Positions 24,647 through 33,916 of a stretch of 64,000 bases of DNA are shown here, in pieces (position 1 is the first letter of the stretch; each line of letters starts with the position of its first letter). The notes under the pieces were generated by a model. It was given only the letters and a program-made list of their open reading frames with translations. It was not told the DNA's origin and did not search any database. The translations under genes were made by a program, and so were the position numbers. Source of the stretch: Pseudomonas urmiensis (GTDB lineage Bacteria > Pseudomonadota > Gammaproteobacteria > Pseudomonadales > Pseudomonadaceae); the NCBI RefSeq assembly GCF_014268815.2, contig NZ_JABWRE020000001.1, forward strand, positions 4,593,001-4,657,000, written 5' to 3'.

Positions 24647-27426
24647 AGCGCCTGCTCCAGGGCAGCGGCCGAGGGCAGCAGGCGCAGCTGGACCTGGTTG
24701 GCCGCAGGGAACAACTGGCGCGCCTGCTGCTGTACAGCCGGCAGGGTCAGCGCCTCAGGCAAGCGGGCCTGGCTGCTCAGGTAGCGTGGATCCTGCCAGT
24801 GCCGTTCGCTGAGGATCAGGCGCTTGAACTGGGTCTGCGGGTCGTCGCGGCGCTGGGCCTCCTGACGCGACAGTTCGCCCTGCGCCGCAGTTAGCCACTG
24901 CCCATCGACGCTGAGCTCGGCCAGGGTCTTCTGCGCCAGCGACCACAACTCGTCCACTCGCGCCGGGTCGCAGGTGAAGTTCAGCCGGCTCTCGATGCGC
25001 TGGGTATCGGGGTTCAGCTCGCTGTCAAAACGCAGGCGATAGACCCCCGACGCCTCGCCACGCAGTTGTTGCTTGAGGCGTTGGTTGGCCAGATCGCGCA
25101 GCAGTGCGACGCGCATGGCGGCCTCCGGGCTCCAGCTATGCGGCTGATAGCTGCTGGCATCCAGCACCACCCGAGGCTCAAGCGCAATAGGCAGGTCATG
25201 GCGCCGCTGGCCAGGCAGTTGCAGAGCCGGCTCGGTGACCAGCGCCGTCTGGCGTGGCAAGCCCGCGAGCTGCTCGCGCACCCATTGCTGCAAGCGCGCA
25301 GGCTCGACATCGGCCATCAGGTAGTACGTCACCGGGGCACTGGCCAAGCGCTGCCAGTCAGCGTCAAGCTGCTCAAGGCTCAAGGCTTGCAGCGCCGCTT
25401 CATCCGGCGCTGGCCAGTAATCTTCACCGTATTTGAGCGCCCGTTGCTGGGCCTCATGCTGGCCACGCACATCGTCCGGGCGAGTGGCCAAGCGTTGCAG
25501 CAACTCATCGCGCGCTTCGCTGAACAGCACTGGGTCGATGCGCGCCTGCTGGCTGATGCGATAGCTCTGCAGCAGGGTTGCCAGTTGCTCAGGGCTGCCA
25601 CTGCTGTTCAGCTGCAAACGCTGTGGCTGGTGCTCAAGGCTGAGGGTGGCTCGGTGTTGCTGTCTCCAGGCAGCCAGCGCCTCGACGCTGCCCTGCTGGA
25701 TACCGCTGCGCAGCGCCAGTTGTGCAGCCATCTGCACGCGCCAGCCAGGTACGCCTGGCTGGCCGTAGCCTGCGGACGACTCCACTTGCAGCAGGGCCTT
25801 GCCCTCAGGGCCATTGCGGCGCAACCACACCAGGCGATCACCGTTGCTCAAGGTCCAATGTTCGACCTGCTCCTTGGCAAATACCTGGTGCTTGCTGAGC
25901 GTACCTGCAGGCCCTGGCGCAGGGGCTACAAAAGCCGCCACTGGCGTGGCGTTGCCAGTGTTGGTTAGCGGCGCCGCCAGGCTCGTCTGGGCAAGACTGG
26001 CCTGGAGCGCGTCCACCTCGGCCACGGTGGGCAGCTGCAGCAATGAAGTGCCTGGGGCACTGACTTGCAGGACGCGATCGGGGCTGCCGAGCCAACGTTG
26101 CAGACGCTGCTCCAGGTCCGCCAGATCGATGTCCTCCAGCACCTGCAAATAGCGCCGGGCGGCGGCATGGCGCTCGACTACGCTGGCCTCTGGCGCAGTG
26201 GCATTGTTCAACTGCTCGACCCACTGCTCGAAGCTGCGCGGCGCTTGGTTGGCCAGGGTCTTCTCGCCCAGGCTGCGGATGTGTGCCTGTTCACGGGTAA
26301 AGTCCGCCTGGCTGAAGCCATGCTGGCGCAAGCGTTCGATTTCCGTCAGCAACTGGCGCAGCGCCCGCTCATGTGCCTGGCCTTCGACCCCAGCGGCGAT
26401 CCCCAGCACGGTCGACTGACGGCCGATCAGGGTTTTCTGCGCAACCAAACTGCGTACCCCCGACTCCAGCGGCTGGCGGCGCAGGCTGTCGAGCAACGCG
26501 GCCAGGGTCATGCGGTCGATCAGCCGCTCGCGCATGGCTGCGCGGGTGGTGCCGCGGCTGGCAGGCTCGTGCAGGCGCAACAGCAAGGCGACTTGGTTGC
26601 TGCCTGATTGCGGGTCTTGCAGACGGAAGATCTTCAGTTGGTTATCCAGCGGCAAGTCGCGGTGCTCGCGCAGCGGGGGGCTGGCGCCTTCGACCTTGCC
26701 GAAGCGCTGCTCGATCTGCGCCAGCATCGCCGCAGGTTCGAAGTCGCCGACCGCAGAAATCACCATGTTCGAAGGCTGGTACCACCTCGCCTGGAAGTCT
26801 TGCAGGCTGGCCAGGCTGGCGCTGCGAATCGCCGCTTCGTTACCGATGGTACGGTGCTCGGGGTAGCGCGAACCGACCCGCTGCGAAGCGGTGCGTTGCT
26901 GATTCATGCGCTGCGCCACGCCCAGGCCGCCACGCCACTCCTCGATCACGATCGGCCGCTCGCGCTCCAGATCCGCGGCACTGTAGTCGCCGGCGAACAC
27001 CAGGTCGGCCAGCGCCTGCAAGGCCTGCGGGGCCTGGCGTACGCCGGCGGGCGGGCTGAGCATGTACTGGGTGCGCTCATAGTTGGTCAGCGCATTGAAA
27101 TGCCGACCCTGCACCCAGCCCAGCCCGGTCATGCGCTCACGCAGGTTTTCACCCTGCCCGGCCCGGCTGTGGAACACCAGGTGCTCGACCAGATGGGCCA
27201 CGCCGATCTGGTCATCGGCTTCGTCGACAGAGCCGGCGTTGACCGTCAGGCGCACATCGAGCCGCCCCGCTTGGGTTGTCTCGCGCACCAGCCGGTATTG
27301 CAGGCCGTTGGCGAGGGTGCCCTGGCTGACCCGGTCATCCCAGGGTAACGGCGCATCGGCTTCGGGGAGCGCCACGCAGGCGCCGAGCAGCAATGGGCCG
27401 AGCAGGCCCGCAATGAGCTTTTTCAT
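24643..27426 (-). CDS. M16 zinc protease lipoprotein (PqqL/FusC-like)
   Basis: A 927-residue insulinase-family protease with two M16 halves. The zinc motif HxxEH is HLVEH at residues 78-82, with the third ligand region IEEW around E162. The N-terminus is a lipoprotein signal with LGAC and Cys17, and +2 is Val, so an outer-membrane anchor facing the periplasm is likely. The start at 27426 gives this signal directly. PqqL of E. coli and FusC of Pectobacterium are the same type of enzyme; FusC cuts imported ferredoxin. The gene lies 29 bp after the TonB receptor gene. Confidence 0.92.
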   Translation of the reverse strand: MKKLIAGLLGPLLLGACVALPEADAPLPWDDRVSQGTLANGLQYRLVRETTQAGRLDVRLTVNAGSVDEADDQIGVAHLVEHLVFHSRAGQGENLRERMTGLGWVQGRHFNALTNYERTQYMLSPPAGVRQAPQALQALADLVFAGDYSAADLERERPIVIEEWRGGLGVAQRMNQQRTASQRVGSRYPEHRTIGNEAAIRSASLASLQDFQARWYQPSNMVISAVGDFEPAAMLAQIEQRFGKVEGASPPLREHRDLPLDNQLKIFRLQDPQSGSNQVALLLRLHEPASRGTTRAAMRERLIDRMTLAALLDSLRRQPLESGVRSLVAQKTLIGRQSTVLGIAAGVEGQAHERALRQLLTEIERLRQHGFSQADFTREQAHIRSLGEKTLANQAPRSFEQWVEQLNNATAPEASVVERHAAARRYLQVLEDIDLADLEQRLQRWLGSPDRVLQVSAPGTSLLQLPTVAEVDALQASLAQTSLAAPLTNTGNATPVAAFVAPAPGPAGTLSKHQVFAKEQVEHWTLSNGDRLVWLRRNGPEGKALLQVESSAGYGQPGVPGWRVQMAAQLALRSGIQQGSVEALAAWRQQHRATLSLEHQPQRLQLNSSGSPEQLATLLQSYRISQQARIDPVLFSEARDELLQRLATRPDDVRGQHEAQQRALKYGEDYWPAPDEAALQALSLEQLDADWQRLASAPVTYYLMADVEPARLQQWVREQLAGLPRQTALVTEPALQLPGQRRHDLPIALEPRVVLDASSYQPHSWSPEAAMRVALLRDLANQRLKQQLRGEASGVYRLRFDSELNPDTQRIESRLNFTCDPARVDELWSLAQKTLAELSVDGQWLTAAQGELSRQEAQRRDDPQTQFKRLILSERHWQDPRYLSSQARLPEALTLPAVQQQARQLFPAANQVQLRLLPSAAALEQAL

Positions 27427-27455
27427 CAGGTTGTCCACGGTTTATAGAGGAGAAA

Positions 27456-30296
27456 TCAGAAGCGGTAGCCGACTTCCAGCCAGTACTGGCGGCCGACTTC
27501 GTAGCTGACCACGCTGACCGACTCGCGACTGGCGATCTTGTTGACCTGGTCGGTCACGTTGGTCACATCGACGTTGACGAAAAACGCCTGGTCCTTGCCG
27601 GTGGGGATGTCCCAGGCCACGCGCATGTCCCAGGTCGGCGCCGCCGGGGTGGCGACGGTCTCGTAGCGGCTGAGCACTTCGCCGTTGACCTCGACATCCG
27701 GGTCGACCTTGACCACCTGGTCGTAGGCGCCGCGATAACGCAAGAAGTTGCTGATCGACAGGTTCCACTGGGGAATGTCGGTGATGGTGGTCAGCCGTGC
27801 GGTCCAGGGGCGGTTGAAGTCGCTGGCGGGCAACTCGTGATAGGCAATGCGCTTGCCGTCGAGCACCACATCCTCGCCAGATAACTCTTCGCCATCCAGG
27901 CCTGCCTCGTAGGTCGAGCCGTAGGCGTCCTTGTTGCGCGACCAGTCCAAGGCCAGTTGCAGGCTGGTGCTGGTGCCGTAGAAACGCAGCGGGCGCATCG
28001 GCGTGACGGTCAGGCTGAGGTTCTCGCTCTCACTGGTGCCGGCATTGAGATAGGCGTAGTAATCCTTGCTGTAGCCCTCGGGAATGTCCTTGGCATCGAG
28101 GTTGTAGTAAGGCCGGGTGCGGTAGATCTGGTCGTGGCCCTTGCGGTTGACGTACTTGAGCTGAAATTCGGTGTTGAACCAACGCTGGTTGAGGCCGACC
28201 ATCCACTCATCGTCGTAGGGGATGTCCATGGTCGAGAACTTACTCATGTTCTTGTTCTGGCTCGCCAACTGCCACTCGGCGGTCTGGCTGGCACGGGTGT
28301 AACGCGAGGTATAGGCCTGACGACCGTCGGCCAGGCGGTACTTGAACAGGTTGCGCCCGTAGTAGCGGTTAGCGCCGAACACCAGCACCGTGCTGCGGTC
28401 GCCGAAGAAGTCATAGTCACCGGCAAAGCGTGGCGCCAGGCTCTGCTGCTCCATGTAGTCGTCGCCTTCATAGCGCAGGCCGGGGCGCAGGGTGAGGTTG
28501 CCGTAGCCGATCTCGTCCTGGACGAACAGCGCGTACTTCTTCTGCGCCATGTCGATCTGGCCAGCGCCGTAGTTCATCATCGCCGAGGCGTACTGGCGGT
28601 TCATGCCATTGAGCATCAAACCTGTCGAGCACAGCGGATCAGCGCCACAGGAGGTGCCGTTGTCGCGCTTGAGGGTGGTCACCGAGGACGCTGCGTCCTC
28701 ACGCTCCCAGCTCGCCTGCTGGTAGCCCAGTTCGATACCTGTGCTCAGGCTGTGTGTCGCCGTCCCCAGGTTGAAGGTCTGCCAGTCGGCCTTGAGCTTG
28801 TAGTCGACGCTACGCTGGGTCTGGTAGATGCTGCCGAACGCACCCTCGGCACTGCGCGCGCTGGTGGCATCGGGGTTGCCCCAGTTCTTGCTCTCGGACC
28901 AGTACCACATGACCACGTCGTCGCGGTCGGACTCGCGAGAGGCATACAGATCGCTGATCGCCAGTTGCTGGGTCCAGCGGGCATGGTCGCCTTCATAGAT
29001 CGCCTTGAACGAACCCTGCCAGCCACCATTGATGTTGGTGTAGCCCGAGTCGCGGTAGTCCTCGCGAAAATAGGTGTTCTCCTGCGGGGCGTAGACGATC
29101 GAGGTGTCCAGGCTCAGGCGGTCGTTGACCGTCCAGTAGGTCTTGAGCAGGAAGTTGTCGAGGGCCCGGGTCTGCTCTTGCTCATTGTCATTGACGGGGC
29201 TGTTGTAGCCATTGTCGTAAGTGCGCAGCGGCAGGTATGAGCGCTTCTGCGAGAAGTTGAACAACGCACCGAAGTTTTCGTTGAAGTGGCCTTCGAGGGT
29301 GCCGCGCAGGGTGGTCTTCTTGAACTCCGGCTGATTCTTCTCGTTGGACGAGGTCTCGAAGGTTTGCTTGTTTTCCCGGGTGATGTGGTAGCGGGTCCAC
29401 TCCGAGCGGCTCATGGCGTAGGAGATCTTGCCGTGCAGGTCCTGGCTCGGGCGACGGGTAATGGCATCGACCACCCCGCCATTGAAGCCGCCAAATTCCA
29501 CCGGCACGTTACTGTCGTAGACCTTGATCTCTTCGAGCAGGTCGGCATCCAGGGCAATCCCGTGCGAGCGGCTGGGCGCAGAGTCGAATTGGCGGGTTTC
29601 ACCGTAGCCGTGGGCGCCGGGATCCAGATCGTTGTTGATCGAGATGCCGTCGATCATGAAGTTGTTCTGGTAGAACTTGGCGCCGTTGATGCTGATGTCG
29701 GCCGGGTCGATCTCACCAGGGGTGTTGGAGCTTTTCTGCTCGGTGCTGAACTGCACGTTGGGGTGCATCTGCAGCATGGTGGTGATGTCGCCATTGGCGC
29801 CGGGAAAGGCCTGGATCGCCTTGCGGTCGATGACCGTGGCGCCCATGAAGCTGTTCTCTTCGGTATCACCGAGGATCACCGTGTTGTGTAGCTCTAGCGG
29901 GCCATCGGCGCTGCTTTGCAGCAGGCGAAAGACCAGCGCGCCGGACTCGTAGTCCCAGGTGATGCCGCTGCCCTGCAGCAGCCAGGACAATGCCGCCTCA
30001 CTGCTTAGCTGGCCGCTGATGGGGGTCGACTGCAGGCCGTCGAGCAGATCCGGGTCGACGGTCACTTGCAGGCCGCTTTGCTGGCCGAAGTTGATCAGGG
30101 CGATGGCCAGTTTTTGCGCAGGGATGTCGAAGGCGTGCACCTGAGTCAGCACGGCGCGCTCGGCAGGCTCTTCGGCATAGGTCGGTAGCGTCAGCAACGC
30201 ACAGCACACGCCCAGCATGCCGCCCCCAGCGGCGTTTTTCAGGCGCAACGACCAATCCCGCGCTAGGCGCGGCCTGCGGCTTAGTACTTCAGTCAT
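27456..30296 (-). CDS. Large TonB-dependent receptor with STN signalling domain
   Basis: A 946-residue outer-membrane receptor. The signal peptide ends near residue 41 (TYA). The STN/secretin-like signalling domain covers about 56-126 (HAFDIPAQKLAIALINFGQQ). The plug follows (MGATVIDRKAIQAFPG, DGISINNDLDPG) and then a long barrel ending in aromatic YRF. An extracellular loop holds a close Cys pair (GTSCGADPLCSTG). Length is well above typical siderophore receptors, as for receptors importing proteins. The STN domain pairs it with the FecR/FecI genes upstream. ATG at 30296 is preferred over an in-frame start at 30332. Confidence 0.92.
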   Translation of the reverse strand: MTEVLSRRPRLARDWSLRLKNAAGGGMLGVCCALLTLPTYAEEPAERAVLTQVHAFDIPAQKLAIALINFGQQSGLQVTVDPDLLDGLQSTPISGQLSSEAALSWLLQGSGITWDYESGALVFRLLQSSADGPLELHNTVILGDTEENSFMGATVIDRKAIQAFPGANGDITTMLQMHPNVQFSTEQKSSNTPGEIDPADISINGAKFYQNNFMIDGISINNDLDPGAHGYGETRQFDSAPSRSHGIALDADLLEEIKVYDSNVPVEFGGFNGGVVDAITRRPSQDLHGKISYAMSRSEWTRYHITRENKQTFETSSNEKNQPEFKKTTLRGTLEGHFNENFGALFNFSQKRSYLPLRTYDNGYNSPVNDNEQEQTRALDNFLLKTYWTVNDRLSLDTSIVYAPQENTYFREDYRDSGYTNINGGWQGSFKAIYEGDHARWTQQLAISDLYASRESDRDDVVMWYWSESKNWGNPDATSARSAEGAFGSIYQTQRSVDYKLKADWQTFNLGTATHSLSTGIELGYQQASWEREDAASSVTTLKRDNGTSCGADPLCSTGLMLNGMNRQYASAMMNYGAGQIDMAQKKYALFVQDEIGYGNLTLRPGLRYEGDDYMEQQSLAPRFAGDYDFFGDRSTVLVFGANRYYGRNLFKYRLADGRQAYTSRYTRASQTAEWQLASQNKNMSKFSTMDIPYDDEWMVGLNQRWFNTEFQLKYVNRKGHDQIYRTRPYYNLDAKDIPEGYSKDYYAYLNAGTSESENLSLTVTPMRPLRFYGTSTSLQLALDWSRNKDAYGSTYEAGLDGEELSGEDVVLDGKRIAYHELPASDFNRPWTARLTTITDIPQWNLSISNFLRYRGAYDQVVKVDPDVEVNGEVLSRYETVATPAAPTWDMRVAWDIPTGKDQAFFVNVDVTNVTDQVNKIASRESVSVVSYEVGRQYWLEVGYRF

Positions 30297-30375
30297 CCCA
30301 CGTCCCCGCCCCGGACAGATGCCGGGCAGCAAAAATGAATACGAATCGATCTCAGTTGTTGCGCGCGGGGAACAA

Positions 30376-30399
30376 GACGGGGCAGTTCAGGGATTTTTC
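30376..30399 (-). promoter_or_regulatory. Candidate ECF-type promoter for the TonB receptor operon
   Basis: On the minus strand GAAAA-N15-CGTC lies about 80 bp before the receptor start. It resembles ECF promoters with an A-rich -35 and a CGTC -10. It sits downstream of the large inverted repeat that would stop transcription coming from fecR. Suggestive only. Confidence 0.3.
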
Positions 30400-30429
30400 A
30401 GAAAATTTTGAAATATTTTTTCAGCGGAA

Positions 30430-30575
30430 GATTTTTGGGGCCGCTGTGCGGCCCTTCGCGGGCGAGCCCGCTCCCACAGGGATAGCGTTTGCCTTGAGAT
30501 GGCGCGGTACCTGTGGGAGCGGGCTTGTCGGGACGCCGAACCGCCGCGAAGGGCCGCACAGCGGCCCCAAAAATC
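30430..30575. terminator. Long inverted repeat with nested REP pair between FecR gene and receptor gene
   Basis: 32-bp outer arms begin GATTTTTGGGGCCGCTGTGC and end with its complement. Inside lies an inverted REP pair (GCCCGCTCCCACAGG / CCTGTGGGAGCGGGC). It begins directly at the FecR stop codon. It shares the GGGGCCGC and GCGGCGGTTCGGCG segments with the terminator at 1549-1617. Confidence 0.8.
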
Positions 30576-31547
30576 TCAAGGCCTGCTCAGGATAACCAAC
30601 CAAGGCCCATAAGCAGTGACCTTGCCGCCATGCGGCCGTACCACAGCACTCAACGCCGCCTCTGGCTTACGCAGGTCATACACACCGGTAACGCGCTGCT
30701 CTCCCAAGCTCTGGTCACGCAACACGACCTTGCCCGGCAGATACCGCTCCAGCTCCGCGACCAGCTCTGCCACCGTGGCTTCATCGGCGATCAACTGCCC
30801 CTGGCGCCAAGCCGCCGCCTGGGATGGCTGGAAGCTGCGCACCTGTACCAAACCGTCGACATAGCGCAGCCGCTGCCCAGCGCTCAAGGCGCTGGCCAAG
30901 GCCTGCGCCCGCTGCGTGTCATCGACGCGCACCGAGCCATGTTCAACATCAATGCCCACCCCACCTGGGCGCAGTTCAACGTTGAACGCCGTGCCAGTCA
31001 CGGTGACCCGCACCGCATCGGCGCGGACATGGAAAGGCTTGGCTTTGTCTGGCATGACCTTGAAAAATGCCTGCCCGGCAAGCAGGCGCACGTCGCGGTG
31101 GCTGCCGGCGTAGTCCACGGCAATCGCCGTGTCGCTATCCATCTGCACCACGCTGCCGTCGGCCAGGGTGATATCGCGGGTTTCACCTTGGGCAGTGCGG
31201 TAGTCGGCCTGCAAGCGCACGCTCAGCGTCGGCGCAATGGCCACCAGCAAGCACGCCGCTACCGCCGCACCCAGCCACCAGCGCCGGCGCGGCGCTGTTC
31301 GGGTAGGCAACGGCACCACCTTAGCCGCTGGCGCCGGCGGCCATTGCGCAGCAGTGCTCGGCGCCAACTGACCGGTCAGGCGCCAGATCCGTTCGGCCTT
31401 GCCATACGCCTCGGCGTTGGCCACATCACTGGCGCACCAGTGCGCAAGCTGGGCACGCAACTGAGTATCGTGCGGAGCCTGCTGCACGCGCATGAGCCAG
31501 TCCAGGGCCTGGTCGCGGCGGCTGGATACGGGGTCTGCTGACGTCAT
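30576..31547 (-). CDS. FecR-type anti-sigma/sensor protein
   Basis: A 323-residue inner-membrane regulator. An N-terminal cytoplasmic anti-sigma region (MTSADPVSSRRDQALDWLMR, WCASDVANAEAYGKAERIW) precedes one transmembrane helix (WWLGAAVAACLLVAI). A periplasmic FecR domain (TAQGETRDITLADGS, MDSDTAIAVDY, AGQAFFKV) and a C-terminal STN-contacting part follow. It should relay receptor occupancy to the sigma factor encoded upstream. ATG at 31547 gives the usual FecR length; the open frame upstream to 31691 overlaps the sigma gene and looks non-coding. Confidence 0.92.
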   Translation of the reverse strand: MTSADPVSSRRDQALDWLMRVQQAPHDTQLRAQLAHWCASDVANAEAYGKAERIWRLTGQLAPSTAAQWPPAPAAKVVPLPTRTAPRRRWWLGAAVAACLLVAIAPTLSVRLQADYRTAQGETRDITLADGSVVQMDSDTAIAVDYAGSHRDVRLLAGQAFFKVMPDKAKPFHVRADAVRVTVTGTAFNVELRPGGVGIDVEHGSVRVDDTQRAQALASALSAGQRLRYVDGLVQVRSFQPSQAAAWRQGQLIADEATVAELVAELERYLPGKVVLRDQSLGEQRVTGVYDLRKPEAALSAVVRPHGGKVTAYGPWLVILSRP

Positions 31548-31647
31548 GTCCGGCAAGTCTCCTGGGGGCTTGAGGGCGCGAAGGGTCGCACAGAGTCGGC
31601 CCGTTCGGCAAAAGACGCGCCAGCATGGTTTTTTTTCAGCACGCTCG

Positions 31648-32148
31648 TCACAACTCCCCCTCCAGCCGTTCCAGACAATGGCGCAAGGCATCGTGGACCA
31701 GTTGATGCACCAGGCTCACCGACACCTTCAGGTGCTCGGCCACCTGCTGCAAGGTGAAGCCGCCCAAGCGGTGCATTTCGAAGGCTACGCGAGTGCGTTC
31801 GGGCAGCTCCTCCAGGGCACGACTGATCGCCGCCAGCTCGTTTTGCTGGCTCACGGCTTGCTCGGGTGAGGCGCTGCTGGCGGGCAGTTCGGCGAGCATC
31901 TCGTCACCGCCAGGCTGGGCCTTCTCGGTGGCGCTGCGGCGGGTTTGGTCGAGCGCCAGGTTGCGCACGATGCGGTACAGGTAGCTGGCCGGGTGGCGGA
32001 TATCGGCGGTGTCATCGTGACGGCTGAATCGCAACCAGGCTTCCTGGACCACATCCTCGGCGCGGGCACGGCAGCCAACGATCGGCGCGGCGTAGTCGAC
32101 CAACGCCGGACGATGGGTCAGGTACAGCTGCAGTTTGTCATCCGCCAC
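31648..32148 (-). CDS. FecI-type ECF sigma factor
   Basis: A 166-residue ECF sigma factor beginning with GTG. Region 2 is visible as AEDVVQEAWLRFSRHDD and HPASYLYRIVRNLALDQTRR. Region 4 is visible as LEELPERTRVAFEMHRLGGF and the helix-turn-helix LQQVAEHLKVSVSLVHQLVH. It is followed by the FecR gene and the TonB receptor/protease/ABC genes, which it should drive when the receptor is loaded. A Fur-box-like sequence lies about 45 bp upstream, so iron limitation probably gates its expression. Confidence 0.93.
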   Translation of the reverse strand: MADDKLQLYLTHRPALVDYAAPIVGCRARAEDVVQEAWLRFSRHDDTADIRHPASYLYRIVRNLALDQTRRSATEKAQPGGDEMLAELPASSASPEQAVSQQNELAAISRALEELPERTRVAFEMHRLGGFTLQQVAEHLKVSVSLVHQLVHDALRHCLERLEGEL

Positions 32149-32193
32149 GGAGTGGTATGCCAGGGAACGTTGGGGGCGGCGATGTTACCCGTA

Positions 32194-32212
32194 GTTGCGA
32201 ATCATTATCAAT
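32194..32212 (-). promoter_or_regulatory. Fur-box-like site upstream of the ECF sigma gene
   Basis: On the minus strand ATTGATAATGATTCGCAAC contains GATAATGAT, a perfect match to the left half of the Fur consensus (GATAATGATAATCATTATC). The right half is weak (3 of 9). It is correctly placed 46 bp before the GTG start of the sigma gene. Confidence 0.6.
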
Positions 32213-32300
32213 CTATTGAATGACCAGAATAGTCTCGATTGGCTGCTCCGACCTCATCGCCGGCCAGCCGCTGCCACAGGGTCTGTTGCGCTGCAAAACC

Positions 32301-32324
32301 TGTGGGAGCGGGCTTGCCCGCGAA
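32301..32324. repeat. Single REP element between gbdR and the ECF locus
   Basis: TGTGGGAGCGGGCTTGCCCG plus CGAA, one unpaired copy. Confidence 0.85.
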
Positions 32325-32339
32325 AAGCACGACGCGCAG

Positions 32340-33446
32340 TCAGAGCCTTACGCTGGCAAACGTCGACTCGTTACGCGCCTGGCTAAGTGCCGCCAACGGC
32401 CCGCTGTGCGGCGACAGCGCCATGGCCTGCGGGATCGGCATCATCGCCACCTGCTGGGCGGTGTTGGAGCCAACACGCTCATCGCGCGGCGGAATGCCGA
32501 AGTACTCGCGGTAGCACTTGGAGAAGTGCGGCGTGGAGACGAAGCCACACACCGAGGCCACTTCGATGATCGACATCGGTGTTTGCTTGAGCAGCTGGCG
32601 GGCGCGGATCAGTCGCAGCTTGAGGTAGTAGCGCGATGGCGAGCAGTGCAGATATTTCTGGAACAACCGCTCGAGCTGCCGGCGCGATACCGCCACATAC
32701 ACCGCGAGCTCGTCGAGATCGATCGGCTCTTCGAGGTTGGCCTCCATCAACGCCACGATCTCCTGCAACTTCGGCTGATTGGTGCCGAGCATGTGCTTGA
32801 GCGGCACGCGCTGGTGATCTTGCTCATTGCGGATGCGCTCGTAGACGAACATCTCGGAGATGGCTGCCGACAGTTCGCGACCATGATCGCGGCTGATCAG
32901 GTGCAGCATCATGTCCAGCGGCGCAGTGCCGCCAGAGCTGGTGAAGCGGTTGCGGTCGAGGGTGAACAGGCGGGTGCTCATGTTGACCCGCGGGAAGGCT
33001 TCCTGCATCGATGCCAGGCATTCCCAGTGCACGCTGCAATCAAAGCCATCGAGCAGCCCGGCACAGGCCAGCGCCCAGCTGCCGGTACACACCGCACCCA
33101 GGCGGCGCGACTGGCGGGCCTGGGCTTGCAGCCAGGTGACATGCTCGCGGGTGACGGTGCGCTGGATACCGACTCCGCCGCAGACGATCACGGTATCGAT
33201 CGGCGGCGCGCTGTGCATCGCTGCATCAGGGGTGATCTGCAAACCGTCACTGGCCCAGACCTGGCCACCATCGACCGTCAGGGTGTGCCAGCGATACAGC
33301 TCGCGACCGGAGAGTTGGTTGGCCATGCGCAGCGGCTCGACGGCCGATGCCAGGGAAATCAGGGTGAAGTTGTCCAGCAGGAGAAATCCGATGGACTGGG
33401 GTGCTGTGCGGTTCTGGGTTTGGGTCCCGGAGGTGTACGACGTCAT
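32340..33446 (-). CDS. gbdR: Glycine betaine-responsive AraC activator
   Basis: A 368-residue GlxA-family regulator with an N-terminal DJ-1/PfpI-like domain (IGFLLLDNFTLISLASAVEP) and a C-terminal AraC DNA-binding domain (SRRQLERLFQKYLHCSPSRY, IIEVASVCGFVSTPHFSKCY). GAGGAG lies before the ATG. In P. aeruginosa GbdR senses betaine and dimethylglycine and activates gbcA, gbcB, the dgc genes, choline transport and serine dehydratase genes. All of these lie in this window. Length (GbdR about 367) and context support the name. Confidence 0.94.
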   Translation of the reverse strand: MTSYTSGTQTQNRTAPQSIGFLLLDNFTLISLASAVEPLRMANQLSGRELYRWHTLTVDGGQVWASDGLQITPDAAMHSAPPIDTVIVCGGVGIQRTVTREHVTWLQAQARQSRRLGAVCTGSWALACAGLLDGFDCSVHWECLASMQEAFPRVNMSTRLFTLDRNRFTSSGGTAPLDMMLHLISRDHGRELSAAISEMFVYERIRNEQDHQRVPLKHMLGTNQPKLQEIVALMEANLEEPIDLDELAVYVAVSRRQLERLFQKYLHCSPSRYYLKLRLIRARQLLKQTPMSIIEVASVCGFVSTPHFSKCYREYFGIPPRDERVGSNTAQQVAMMPIPQAMALSPHSGPLAALSQARNESTFASVRL

Positions 33447-33916
33447 CGCGATTTCTCCTCACACAAATGCAGGGTGTGCCTCAGGCGGGCACTGTTCTTG
33501 TAATGGCCCCAGTTCGTTTGCGGGGGCTTTGCCAATTCCAACGCAAATGGCATGCCTGAAATTGAACGCGCATCCAACAAAATCCAAAAACGACCTTCAA
33601 GGCCTGTGGATCCAGAGTTTTCCTACAGCGCTGTAAGATGCTCAAACTTGCGTTGTAGGGCTTTTCCTTCGTAACAGTGAGCATTTCGGTAGCAGTGCCT
33701 GGGTACATATCAGTGAGCGACATGTGGCCCTGTCACCGCACCAGTATCAGCCTGCTGCACAGTTAAGTTGAAAATGCTGATGACCGGCGCACCAAATTGA
33801 GGCGGGTTGATTTCAGCGTGTAACCCAATCGCGGGCAAGCCCACTCCTACAGGGGTTACACCGAACCCTGCAGGAGCGGCCTTGCCCGCGAATCGCAAGC
33901 GCGACAGGGTCGCAGA
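33447..33916. other. Intergenic region between gbdR and the serine dehydratase gene
   Basis: No gene is supported in these 470 bp. The stretch 33480-33760 is less GC-rich, and an inverted REP pair occupies 33828-33892. Short open frames here have no ribosome site or recognisable content. Confidence 0.55.
33828..33892. repeat. Inverted REP pair downstream of the serine dehydratase gene
   Basis: Units 33828-33853 and 33868-33892 of the CGCGGGCAAGCCC type, with substitutions (CCACTCCTACAGG). Confidence 0.8.
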
